Below are positions 1 through 8,382 of a DNA stretch of 11,236 bases, one piece after another. The notes beneath the pieces were generated by a model. It was given only the letters and a program-made list of their open reading frames with translations, was not told the origin of the DNA and ran no database searches. The position numbers were made by a program, and so were the translations under genes. Source of the stretch: Willaertia magna (taxonomy: Eukaryota; Heterolobosea; Eutetramitea; Acrasida; Naegleriidae); NCBI GenBank assembly GCA_902984215.1, contig CADWAF010000753.1:1-11236 (forward strand), written 5' to 3'. Numbering within the stretch: the stretch's first letter is position 1; each line of letters opens with the position of its first letter.

Positions 1-1
1 T

Positions 2-553
2 GATGCAAGATTAAGAACTAGATATGGACAATATGCTCAAAGAGATATTGTACAATTTGTTCCATTTAATAAGTTCACTAATCTTCCTTTCACTGCTTTA
101 GCTAAAGAAACACTAGCTGAAATTCCTCAACAAGTTTGTGAATTTATGAGATTGAAAGGAATTACACCTGGTAAGAAAATTGTGACAGAAGAATACATCC
201 CACCTGAACAACAAATACCAAATCCAAATGTTGTCAACCCAAATGTTGTTAATCCAAATGTCACAAACTCAAATCAACAAATGTATCCAAATGTTGTTAA
301 TCCAAATGTACAAAATCAAACCACTCTACAACAGAATTATCAGTATCCTTGTAATATGAATCAACAACCTAATTATCAACAAAACAATATGAACTATCAG
401 CAAAACCATCAACAAGTACCACCACAATCTTATCAAAATAATCAACAACATTACCAACAAAATATGAACTCAGCCCAAAATACTCAACAGATAAATTCAA
501 ACCAACAAAATTATCAATTTCCGCCTAATCAACAACCTCAATACAGAATATAA
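2..553 (+). CDS. Copine family protein, C-terminal part (5'-truncated by window)
   Basis: Copines are Ca2+-dependent phospholipid-binding proteins with two C2 domains and a C-terminal vWA-like domain. They act at membranes in signalling and trafficking, and dictyostelids have several. The frame is open from base 2, so the gene starts outside the window. Visible residues 14-46 carry the family's end-of-domain pattern: RDIVQFVPF, then ALAKETLAEIPQQV and a short tail reading MRLKGITP. From about residue 72 there are five or so N-P-N-V units, followed by about 90 residues that are mostly Gln, Asn, Tyr and Pro, with a TAA stop at 551-553. All Gln codons are CAA or CAG, so UAA is a stop in this host gene. 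Most copines end soon after the vWA domain, so the tail is a lineage-specific extension. Plant RGLG ubiquitin ligases share this domain end, but no RING domain follows here. The Met codon at 146 is internal, not the true start. Confidence 0.85.
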   Translation, partial: DARLRTRYGQYAQRDIVQFVPFNKFTNLPFTALAKETLAEIPQQVCEFMRLKGITPGKKIVTEEYIPPEQQIPNPNVVNPNVVNPNVTNSNQQMYPNVVNPNVQNQTTLQQNYQYPCNMNQQPNYQQNNMNYQQNHQQVPPQSYQNNQQHYQQNMNSAQNTQQINSNQQNYQFPPNQQPQYRI

Positions 554-1243
554 AGGTAATAAACAATTATTTTAGAATAGTTGGCTTGTAAATTTAATTG
601 ATTTTCATTTACTATTTGTAAATTTTGTAATTCTTTTAAAATTTCATATCTATCGTTTGTCTATGTCCATAAATTATTTAAAAAAGCTATATATAAATTA
701 TTTTTTTTTAAATTTATTAATAAACTATTTAAATATTTTAAAATAATAAATAAAACAAAATATAATAAAAATAATCTTATATTAAAAGTTAATTTATTTA
801 AAAATAGAAAATTTTTAAGGAATATTAAAAAAGATATTAAAAATATTAATAAAATAATAAATAAATAATATGTTTCTAAATAATATATTAATTATAAAAA
901 AAAATAATAAATTTTAAATATTAATATTAAACAATAAAAATTAAACAATATTTTTATTAATATGTTAATTAAAAAAAATTTAAAAAAAATAAAAAATTAT
1001 AAAAAAAATTAGTAAAAAAATTGTTTTAAAAAAAATGAATATTAAAAGGTAAATAAAAAATGTTAATAATTTATTTATAATTTAAAAAAAAATTAAATTT
1101 GTAATAATAATAAGTAAAAATTTTATTTAAAAATAAATGTTTAATTTTTTTTGTTATAAAATCAACCCAGGTTAAATGACTGATTGTTATTTAATAAAGA
1201 AATTTAAATAATTTTATTAATTAAAATAAAACAAATTTTAATT
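554..1243. other. AT-rich intergenic DNA, no gene seen
   Basis: About 690 bases of nearly pure A+T lie between the copine stop and the first decayed gene. I see no open frame, RNA gene or ordered repeat. One less AT-rich island at about 1162-1188 (ATCAACCCAGG and following) stands out but matches nothing I recognise. The copine polyadenylation signal would fall in the first 200 bases, but A-rich hexamers are too common to choose one. Confidence 0.6.
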
Positions 1244-3778
1244 TTATTCTATATATAAATTAAAATCCTGTCTTTTAATATTTAAATTTAAATTATTCTT
1301 ATTATTTTTATAATACTTATTAATAACTAAACATTTCTAAATTAAATTTAAATTTTTATTTATAATAAATTTTTTAATTATATTATCATTATTTTCATAA
1401 AAAATGTCACTATTAATATAATTAAATATTTCAATAAAATCATTTATTCTTTTTATATTTCTTTTAAATTAATAAATTTAATATAATTATTAACAAATTT
1501 ATTATCATTATTATTATTTTTAAAATTTTGTCTTATCTTTGTAAATAAAGATTTAGATTATTGTTGTTGTTGATTAGAAATTAATTGTTGTTATAAAGTA
1601 TTTAATTAAGTTTATAAAAGATTAAATTAATTATTTTGATTAGTAATAATTTGTTATAATTTAAAATTAAATTATTGTTCAGTATTATTTAAATTATTAA
1701 TAATGAAATTTAATTTATTATTTAATTTATTTTTAAGAGTTTTTATTTGTTAAATTAATAAATTAAAAGTTAAATTAAAAGAAATAAAAGAATTGAATGT
1801 ATTTAAATAATTAAAATAATTATTATTACTAATAAATTCTATAAATATTAATTAATTGAGAAAATAATTAATTAAATTTAAGAATTTTAAAAGAGAAAAT
1901 ATTTTATTTATTATTATTTAGTGAATTTAATTTAAATTTATTTTTAAATTTTTTATTTTAAATTCTTTTCTTTATTATTTTTTCTCTTTTTCTTTTCATC
2001 ATTACTATCAATACTATTATTGACCTGTCTATTGTTATTATTAAAATTATTATGATTAAATAATATTTTGATTGATTTTTTTTAAATTGATTTGTAAAAA
2101 AATTAATTTAAATTTAACTTATATAGTCTTTAATAAAATATTATTAATTTGTATTAATTATTGTATATTATAATTTTTTTTTGAAAATTAATAGTATTTT
2201 TAATTAAAATTAAAAATTATAGATAGTTAAGTAAAAAATTAATAAAAATATAAACAATAAAAATAATAAATATTATTTTTAAAATTTTAAAAATAAATAA
2301 TCTTTTAAAATATAATTCAATTAAAAATAGATTTTATTTTTAAAAATTAAAAATATTATTAAATAATTAACAATAATAATTATATTAAAATCTTAATATA
2401 TAAAAAACATTATTTATTTTATCTATTATTTTATAATAATATGATTAAAATGTTATTAATTTATTTTTTAAATAATAAGATTTTTATATTTATTTTATTA
2501 TTTATTATGAAATTTTATTTTTAATTTAAAGTTCTTAGTTTTTAAAATATTATTTAATAAATTATATTATATTTGAGTAATTATAAATAAAATATATTTT
2601 TTTAAAATTAAAAAACTCATTAATTATACTTACTTTTATTTTTTTATTATTGTTAACTTTATAAGGGTTAGATTAAGTTTAATGGATTACTTTAAAATTA
2701 ATCTAGTTTTAAGAATAGTCATTTAGATTATTTTTAACGTTAGGGACAGTAAAGAAAATAATAGTTATTAAGATAGGAAGATATTATAAAAATTTTAATA
2801 AATTTACATTTTTTACAAAGTTGTAACATTTCATTTTTTAAAAGGTATTAGGTTAAGAAGAGTTAAAAGAGGATTGGTTTTTATATTTTTAAAGAAAATT
2901 TAAAGTTAGGTTGAAAACAAGAAAAGATTATCAAAAATTACTAACTGATAATGTTGTAGTATTTGAAATAGAGGAAAAGGGGTTTGGTAATTAGTAATTG
3001 AATAAAATATAACTTTATTTAAACCACAATATTTTATTCTTCATTAAAAATTAATTTTAATATCAAACCATTATTAAATAGTAAACCAGCTTTAAAATAT
3101 AAAAAATTAACATCTTTATTATTAATATAAATAATACTTTCATCTATTTCTTTCTAAGTTAATTCAATATCTTTATTACAACATTTACAATCAAAACCTA
3201 AAGAATTAAAATCATTATATTGAATAAATAATTCAAAACTTTTTGAAAATGTAATTGTATTTAAAAATTTGTTATAAAATCTAATTAAATTACCTCTTGT
3301 ATCTTCTTTAAATCCTAAAAGTGAGTCACAATGATAATTAATTAATGATAAAAATTTAATTATAATACAATTAGATTTATTTGTATTAAAAATAAAAGAA
3401 TTATATGTAAATAAATTTTTATTTGTAGAAATTAAATAAAAAGGTAAATCATTAATTATTTTTTTACTTTTTAAAACTAAATCAACTTTTATAAAAACAG
3501 ATCATCCTAAATTTTTTTTTTAAATAAATAATTATTTAAAACAATTTTAATATCTTTTAATAATTCTCTAAACTGTTTTTCTTTTTTACTTCTACAAATT
3601 ATAATCTTTTTTAATCTTTCCTTTCATTAACAATTAAAGATAAATCATTTTTATAATCTTTTAATTTATTTACTTCATTTAAAATCCTTTCTTATACATA
3701 AATCTTAACATCTTGCTTCTTTTCACTCTTACAAGATGAACTAACATAAAAATTACGTTTTTTATTAAGGTTAATCAT
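1244..3778 (-). pseudogene. Decayed gene for a long protein with a Cys cluster and a Gln-rich coiled-coil tail
   Basis: I do not recognise the family. Reading the minus strand from the ATG at 3778-3776, protein-like sequence continues almost to 1244, about 840 codons. The frame changes near 3620, 3510, 2885, 1981 and 1453. A charged N-terminal region comes first. A well-preserved stretch at about 3505-3020 includes a C-x-C-C cluster (codons at 3189-3178), a possible metal site. A Ser/Asn/Gln region follows, then hydrophobic and Tyr-rich segments, and finally a Leu/Gln-rich coiled-coil-like segment (about 1800-1560) ending in a Gln tract. In-frame stops are mostly TAA, a few are TAG, and one TGA (3504-3502) sits where Trp would read well. 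This pattern fits CAA/CAG to TAA/TAG and TGG to TGA. Joining the two halves (above and below about 2885) into one gene is inference; they could be two genes. Confidence 0.55.
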
Positions 3779-4135
3779 TTTTTTAATATAAAATTTATGT
3801 TTTTTTGGCTAATATTTTTATTTAATAAATATTATTTAACTATTATTTCATAAATATGTTAATTTTAGTATAATATATGCGGTTTTTAAATTTTGTTAAA
3901 AAATATATATAAATAAGGAAACTGGAAAAATAATATAAAAAATATTTTTTTGGCTAATCTTTTAAAATAATAACTACTATATAAAGTTAAAATTATAAAA
4001 ATATTTAAAAATTAACTATCTATACGGCTTTCAATTTTAATTTTATAGAATTCACAATTAAAAAACTTTTCATATAAATATTTATAAATACAAATATAAA
4101 AATTACAAATAAAAATTAAAAAATACATTTATATA
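3779..4135. other. AT-rich spacer between two decayed genes, with a repeated 14-mer
   Basis: This gap lies between the end of the protease-like pseudogene and the ATG of the next minus-strand pseudogene. It is very AT-rich. The minus strand can be read without TGA through to 3777 if TAA is ignored, but the product is low-complexity Phe/Ile/Tyr and not convincing. The gap probably held the promoter of the downstream gene. Its only ordered feature is the repeated T-run plus GGCTAAT motif, listed separately. Confidence 0.45.
3800..3958 (-). repeat. Two identical 14-mers (minus-strand ATTAGCCAAAAAAA)
   Basis: TTTTTTTGGCTAAT on the plus strand occurs exactly at 3800-3813 and again at 3945-3958. 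A 15-base variant with one extra A is at 4179-4193. In DNA this poor in G and C, two perfect copies containing GGC are unlikely by chance. Both exact copies lie upstream of the minus-strand ATG at 3778, so a regulatory site is possible. The third copy falls inside the end of the protease-like frame. Confidence 0.5.
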
Positions 4136-5523
4136 AAAAAATTTTATTTATTATTATCTTTCTTTTAATAAAGTTCAATTTTTTTAGGCTAATTCATTAC
4201 AAAAGTAAATAATTTTTATTTTTTTCTTTCACGTAATTCAATATTAAAAAAATAATTTTAATAAAATGATTAATTACTATCATCAATAATTGAATAGTCA
4301 TTAAAAACTATATATCTTAACCATTCAATTACATAAAAACCACAATTAGTATTATTAAATTATATAACCTTTATAAATCTAATAACTTTAGCTTCTTCTT
4401 TAAAATTCTTTTCTTCTTTATAAAAAGTATAATATAAAGTTTTTATTAAATCAATATAAATTTCAATAATAGAGTCTTTTAATTTTTAGTTTTTAATACT
4501 AGTAGTATATAAATTAATTAAAGTATTTAATTTTGCACTTAAATTACTTTCTAATTTCCAATAATATAAAAATTATAAAAAGCTTTATTTTTTTTAAATA
4601 TTACAACATTAAAATAAATACTATAATAATAAAAATCATCTCAAAAATTAAAAGCAATTATTTTATTACAATTAATCCACTGTTAAACATATTTTAAAAT
4701 ATTTTCTTTTCTTATATTCTTTATTTTTTTATTAAAAGGTTTTCTATATTAATAAATAAATTATTAAAAATTATTTTTAATATTAAAAAACTTACATTAT
4801 ACCAACTAACAAAATAAATACTCTTCTTTTAACTAATTCTAAGTATTTACTTTTAAGAATTTCTAAATAAATAAAAAATAAATCAAATATAAATATTGAC
4901 ATTAAATAATTAGATTTAAACATTTTCAATATTTTAATTTCTCTAATTTCACCAATATAAATTATTAACAATAGAAATTCTTTAGCATTACTTAAATTTA
5001 AATTTAAATCCTTTTCCCTTATCACTTACAATTCTTTTTCATTTGCTTTATTAAAATAAAAATTATACATATTACTAAATAATTTTTGTATAAAATTATT
5101 TAAACTATTATTTTGTAGTTTATTATAATTTTTAGGTTTAATTGATAGAATAATAATTGATTATGAACTTATTATATTTTTAAAAAATTCTTCTTTGCTG
5201 CAACCAATATTATTTATTTTTTAAGTTGTATACATATGATTAAAAGTTTTTTTTGTAATAATTAAGTTTTCTTAGGATGATTAATATTTATTAAATATTT
5301 AACTTTTATTATCATTAAAAAAAGAAATTACTAAAATAGATTTAATTTTTTTAAAATTAATAGATTTTTTTTTTTCAACTTTTCTTTTCTTTTTATCTAC
5401 AGTAGATAAATTTTTATTTTTATTATTATTTTTTAATACTATTTTCGATGTTTTTTGTTAATTTATAATTGTATTATCAATATTTGTTTTAATAATTTTT
5501 TTTGTTCTATCACTTTTAATTTT
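4136..5523 (-). pseudogene. Decayed Ulp1/C48-like cysteine protease gene
   Basis: C48 proteases cleave SUMO-like or viral and transposon polyproteins with a His-Asp-Cys triad and an upstream Gln that forms the oxyanion hole. Here NTNCGFYVIEWLRY has the shape of the family's N-x-x-D-C-G-x-[FY]-V box, with the Cys codon at 4344-4342. Exactly six codons upstream, where Ulp1 has its catalytic Gln, stands TAA (4362-4360). Further upstream, a Trp (4679-4677) and the run KIIAFNF lead into YYYSIYFNVVIF, matching the strand that normally carries the catalytic His. Tyr is found there, possibly from CAT to TAT. The first 243 or so codons (5523-4796) form one frame with only TAA stops, then come an intron, exon 2, and one frameshift near 4570. 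About 20 TAA, one TAG and one TGA (4643-4641) interrupt the gene. The ATG is not certain. The intron shows it is not a retrocopy. Confidence 0.62.
4744..4795 (-). other. Probable 52-nt spliceosomal intron in the protease-like pseudogene
   Basis: On the minus strand the segment begins GTAAGT (4795-4790) and ends TATAG (4748-4744), with AT-rich sequence between. Removing it joins two otherwise different reading frames exactly: an AT left by the upstream exon plus the next A gives an Ile codon, and the Ulp1-like reading continues toward Trp 4679. Both splice sites match the GT-AG consensus of AT-rich dictyostelid introns, although this one is short. Confidence 0.6.
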
Positions 5524-6024
5524 TTCATTTTTTTACCATTATTTTTTTAGTGATAAAAATAAATTAAAAAAATTTTAGAGTAAATTTTTTTAAAGTTATT
5601 TTTAGATTGTTTAATGAATTAATTTAATAATAAAAAATAGTACAAATAGACAAAAAAGGTAATATAAAACAATTTATATTTATTATAACTATTACAACTA
5701 CTACTAACACTACTTCTAACACTACTACTATTACTACCAATACCACTATAACAAACAATTCCATTATTTCCGAAACTAAATAATCAGATATTATTTTATC
5801 TTTTATATTAGATTCATTTTTTTTTAAATAAATATTCCTTTACAAAAAAATAATAAATATAATTCTAATAATGATTTCATATCAAACATAATAAAAAAAC
5901 ATAAAAATAATTAACAACATAAAATTTAAAATCCAAATAATGTAAAAACAACATTTGTTAACAATAATGAAAAAAAAAATCAACCATAAACTGGTATTTA
6001 CAAAAATAGTTATTGTCTTAAATA
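5524..6024. other. AT-rich stretch with an ACT-rich simple sequence, no gene assigned
   Basis: At about 5689-5745 the plus strand is a degenerate run of ACT, AAC and ACC triplets. Read forward it gives a Thr/Asn-rich peptide, typical of dictyostelid low-complexity tracts. Read backward it gives Ser-rich sequence in one frame and a run of TAG/TAA in another. Neither strand gives a recognisable protein here. The minus strand near 5620-5540 could be an upstream extension of the protease-like gene, but it contains too many stop codons to claim. Confidence 0.4.
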
Positions 6025-6480
6025 TTATTTATTAAGTATTTTTAAAACAAGATTAGAATTGGCCGATTTTTGTATTAAATTATTAAATTTATCAATAGAA
6101 ACATCACTGGTTTCTGAAATATATAAAAATTAATATGTAAAAATATTTTTATATGTAAACCTTAGTAGTAAATTAAAAACAATATCTCCAATTTTTACTT
6201 TTTCTTTTACTGTTCCTTCTTTAAGTAAATCTTTAATATCTGTTGTAATATTAATTTTTATTAGTACTTCATTTTTTTTAAACTTTAAACAAAAAACTAT
6301 AGTTACCCCAAATCCATTTATCTAATCACAAGAAATTAGTAGAATAAAAAGTAATAATCAATCTTTACTTTTTATTAATGAAAGTAAATTGGGTGGGTTT
6401 GGGTTTGGTGTATCAATTGTATCAATTCACCAGACCCTACCATATTTTACCATAAAAGGAAATTTTTTTAGTAAGTACAT
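6025..6480 (-). pseudogene. Decayed small gene of unknown function (about 150 codons)
   Basis: From the ATG at 6480-6478 one minus-strand frame runs to a TAA at 6027-6025 with no frameshift. It is interrupted by TGA (6429-6427 and 6360-6358), TAG (6324-6322) and TAA (6132-6130). The product begins MYLLKKFPFMVKYGRVW, has a Pro/Asn patch, then a Lys/Glu/Val-rich part (EGTVKEKVKIGDIVF). That part looks like true coding sense; the opposite strand reads as Ser/Phe/Ile-rich antisense. An alternative start is the Met of MVKYGRVW. The stops fit Gln or Arg codons hit by C to T, and Trp codons hit by G to A. No family is recognised. It lies upstream of the protease-like pseudogene on the same strand and may have belonged to the same element. 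Confidence 0.45.
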
Positions 6481-6691
6481 AACATGAAGTTTCACCTATA
6501 TTCGAATCAAAGGCTGATATACAGTAAATAAAAAGTTATAATATAGTAACTTACTTTTGTATATTTTTTAAAAAATGAACTATGAATTTTATATTTATTT
6601 TTATAAATAATATTAAATAAAAATAATAATAATTTACATTAAATTATTAAATTAATATATATAAATAATATTTATTTAGTTTATATAATAA
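6481..6691. other. AT-rich spacer between the decayed block and the intact cassette
   Basis: No open frame or ordered repeat is visible. A less AT-rich patch at about 6485-6525 includes TTCGAATC, which recalls a tRNA T-loop, but there is no matching stem or acceptor. The boundary between the old and young blocks lies here or at the following repeat array. Confidence 0.45.
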
Positions 6692-6775
6692 ATTAACTAA
6701 AGTACATTAACTAAGGTACATTAACTAAGAGACATTAACTAAAATACATTAATTAAGATACATTAATTAAAATAT
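6692..6775 (+). repeat. Left array: six direct 14-bp repeats
   Basis: The units run ATTAACTAAAGTAC, ATTAACTAAGGTAC, ATTAACTAAGAGAC, then three more divergent copies, with perfect 14-bp spacing from 6692 to 6775. The first unit is identical to a unit in the right array (11110-11123), and the two arrays have the same orientation. The array sits 63 bp beyond the stop codon of the acidic-protein gene. Possible roles are protein-binding iterons, an origin or partition site, or element ends. Confidence 0.85.
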
Positions 6776-6838
6776 AAATACAAAAATAAATAATTTTTAA
6801 CCAAAAGAACCCTTTTATTAATAATTTTAATTACAATT

Positions 6839-7573
6839 TTAATATTCAATATTCATTTCTTCATTTTCTTCATTTTCTTCATTTTCATCTAATTCACTTT
6901 CTTCCCATTCTTCTAATTCTTCATTACTTTCTTCCATTTCTCTATTTTCAAATAAATCTTTAATCCAATCTTCTATTTCTATATTTCCTTTATTTCTTTC
7001 ATTACAATATTCTTCAATTTCTTCATGTAGATCAATATTATTTAAATTAGTGTCACTTAAATTATCTTCTAATAATTGATCTTCTTGTCCTTCTAATCCA
7101 CCAATACTTTCTTCAATTTCATTATCTTCTAATTGTGGCTCAATTATATCACCAGTAATATCTTCTTCATAATCAATTAAATTAAATACCTCACCAAAAT
7201 ATTCCAATTCTAATTCTGAACTATTTGGAATATCAATAGTCCAACTACCTCTATTTCTTTGAACAGATTCTTTAAAATAAATAAAATCATTAACCCCAAT
7301 ACAATTTAATTGTCTGGTATTATCAGCAATATAAAAAAGCTTTTCTATTCTATTTTTATCAATACTCTTTAAATATTTTAATGCAGCACCTTTAATTTCA
7401 AATATATTTGCATCTACACCTTCATCTAATCTTCTTTTAATCCATGTTTTAATATTACCTGTACTTTGTTTTTCAGTACCATAATAATTATCTAATGTAT
7501 GCCATAAAAAACAATAAACACCTTTAACAATAACTACCGGAAGAGAGTAAAAATCACTATATTGTTCACTCAT
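6839..7573 (-). CDS. Unrecognised 244-residue protein with a highly acidic C-terminal half
   Basis: No family is recognised. Residues 1-125 look like a compact mixed domain: a hydrophobic start (LPVVIVKGVYCFLWHTLDNYY), then a basic patch with WIKRRL and an A-L-K-Y-L-K helix. From about residue 130 to the end the sequence is dominated by Glu and Asp, finishing in repeated EEN units. There is no signal peptide or clear membrane segment. The gene is transcribed divergently from the H3-like gene, with 160 bp between the start codons. That gap holds two inverted-motif pairs, one only 4 bp upstream of this ATG. Long acidic tails are common in histone chaperones and other chromatin proteins, so a role in handling the neighbouring histone is a reasonable guess. 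Transcription activation is an alternative. The start is supported by the A-rich context before ATG and by the nearby motif pair. Confidence 0.8.
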   Translation of the reverse strand: MSEQYSDFYSLPVVIVKGVYCFLWHTLDNYYGTEKQSTGNIKTWIKRRLDEGVDANIFEIKGAALKYLKSIDKNRIEKLFYIADNTRQLNCIGVNDFIYFKESVQRNRGSWTIDIPNSSELELEYFGEVFNLIDYEEDITGDIIEPQLEDNEIEESIGGLEGQEDQLLEDNLSDTNLNNIDLHEEIEEYCNERNKGNIEIEDWIKDLFENREMEESNEELEEWEESELDENEENEENEEMNIEY

Positions 7574-7577
7574 TTTT

Positions 7578-7682
7578 TTCTAAGATACTTTAATAATTTT
7601 TTTTACGTCCCTTAGTACTTCAAAATTTTTTTTGAACCTTTGTACTAAGGTACATAATAATAAAAAATAATGTACCTTAGTA
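7578..7682. promoter_or_regulatory. Divergent promoter region with two inverted 13-14-13 motif pairs
   Basis: Pair 1 has arms at 7578-7590 and 7605-7617 (9 of 13 bases complementary). Pair 2 has arms TACTAAGGTACAT at 7643-7655 and its perfect reverse complement at 7670-7682. In both pairs the spacer is exactly 14 bp. They occupy most of the gap between the acidic-protein and H3-like start codons, so a dimeric protein bound here could control both genes. Confidence 0.75.
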
Positions 7683-7733
7683 ATTTTATAACGGTTTTTT
7701 ATTAATAAAAATTATATTTATAATTCAAAAAAA

Positions 7734-8213
7734 ATGGGCAAAACACCAACTCCTAAACCTTCACAAGCCAAAAAGGCTCCTCGTAAAAAAATAGTTGCAC
7801 CTAATAAACCACCAATTCCTTCATCCTCAACCGACAAAACTAAAAAACCAAAAACTAACCAAAACACTAATGCACTAAAAGAAATAAGAAAATATCAAAA
7901 ATCTACTGATCTTCTAATTCCAAAAAAGCCATTCATTGATTTGGTTAAAGAAACAATGCAAGATATGTCTGAAACTCACGGGGTTCCATCAAATGATAAA
8001 AGAATTCAAGCTGTTGCATTACAAGCAATTCAGTCAAGTGCTGAAGATTATTTAGTTGAAATTTTTGAAATTGCAACTGAATTAACTGTACATGCTAAAC
8101 GCAGTACTTTATTGGACAAAGATTATCAGTTAGCTGTTAGATTAGTTGAAAGATTTACTAAACCAGCTATTAATTGTGCTGCTACTAAAAGATGTATGAA
8201 TTTAAATAAATAA
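7734..8213 (+). CDS. Divergent histone H3 variant, centromeric-H3-like
   Basis: The 159-residue protein contains a full H3 histone fold. Residues 47-77 (ALKEIRKYQKSTDLLI, then KPF, LV and QDM) match the H3 alpha-N and alpha-1 region. Residues 90-136 match alpha-2 and alpha-3, with AVALQAIQ, AEDYLVEIFE, HAKRSTL and KDYQLAVRL. Loop 1 between QD and RI is about seven residues longer than in canonical H3; a longer loop 1 is a hallmark of centromeric H3. The 46-residue tail is basic and Pro-rich and keeps a KAPRK motif like H3 positions 14-18. It lacks the ARTKQTARKS start and the ARKS motif around Lys27. About 20 residues extend past the usual H3 end. Dictyostelids have divergent H3 variants including a centromeric one, so this could be the host's own gene. 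Its flanking motif pairs are shared with the recombinase gene, which favours the cassette. ATG follows eight A's, a typical dictyostelid context. Confidence 0.9.
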   Translation: MGKTPTPKPSQAKKAPRKKIVAPNKPPIPSSSTDKTKKPKTNQNTNALKEIRKYQKSTDLLIPKKPFIDLVKETMQDMSETHGVPSNDKRIQAVALQAIQSSAEDYLVEIFEIATELTVHAKRSTLLDKDYQLAVRLVERFTKPAINCAATKRCMNLNK

Positions 8214-8234
8214 TTTTTTTTTTCATTTTTTTTT

Positions 8235-8330
8235 AACTAAGGTACATTAATATTTATTCATATGTACCTTAGTTTATGTACCTTACTTATTATAAAGGGA
8301 CATAATAATAATAATTAATGTACCATAGTA
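8235..8330. promoter_or_regulatory. Two inverted 13-14-13 motif pairs in the convergent 3' gap
   Basis: Pair 3 is perfect: AACTAAGGTACAT at 8235-8247 and its reverse complement at 8262-8274. Pair 4 has arms at 8291-8303 and 8318-8330 (9 of 13 complementary). Both spacers are 14 bp. An extra half-site, ATGTACCTTA, starts at 8276. The pairs lie between the convergent 3' ends of the histone and recombinase genes, where a promoter is not expected. This argues for a role other than transcription initiation, such as recombination, replication, insulation or termination. Confidence 0.75.
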
Positions 8331-8382
8331 TAAAATGACAAAAAAAAATAAAAAAAATATATATTAATTAATTAATATATTT

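Noticed and set aside
2640..2997. Plus-strand protein-like reading (VNFIRVRL and following)
   Set aside because: It needs many stops and a frameshift, while the minus strand gives one continuous frame joined to the long pseudogene with more natural Ser/Asn/Gln/Lys composition.
4792..5025. A 77-codon minus-strand open frame taken as a stand-alone gene
   Set aside because: The frame continues upstream past a TAA for about 170 more protein-like codons, and its apparent stop lies inside the GTAAGT of a probable intron. It is part of exon 1 of the protease-like pseudogene.
6390..6409. G-rich run as a G-quadruplex or the left partner of the right-end G-rich repeat
   Set aside because: On the minus strand this run encodes a Pro/Asn patch in the frame of the small pseudogene, and it is not tandemly repeated. 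The similarity to the right-end repeat is only the short TTTGGG word.
1244..6480. An alternative genetic code (UAA/UAG as Gln) as the main explanation
   Set aside because: The intact genes in the window use CAA/CAG for Gln and end with TAA. The decayed frames also contain TGA codons, frameshifts and loss of His and Pro codons, which point to C:G to T:A decay. The idea is kept only as a test in the findings.
5970..6480. Plus-strand coding frame across the small pseudogene
   Set aside because: It contains only TAA stops, but its Ser/Phe/Ile-rich composition is that of antisense. The minus strand gives a Lys/Glu/Asp-containing sequence with a sensible start.
6490..6530. tRNA remnant suggested by TTCGAATC
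   Set aside because: The flanking bases do not form a T-arm stem, and no acceptor, D-arm or anticodon arm could be found around it.
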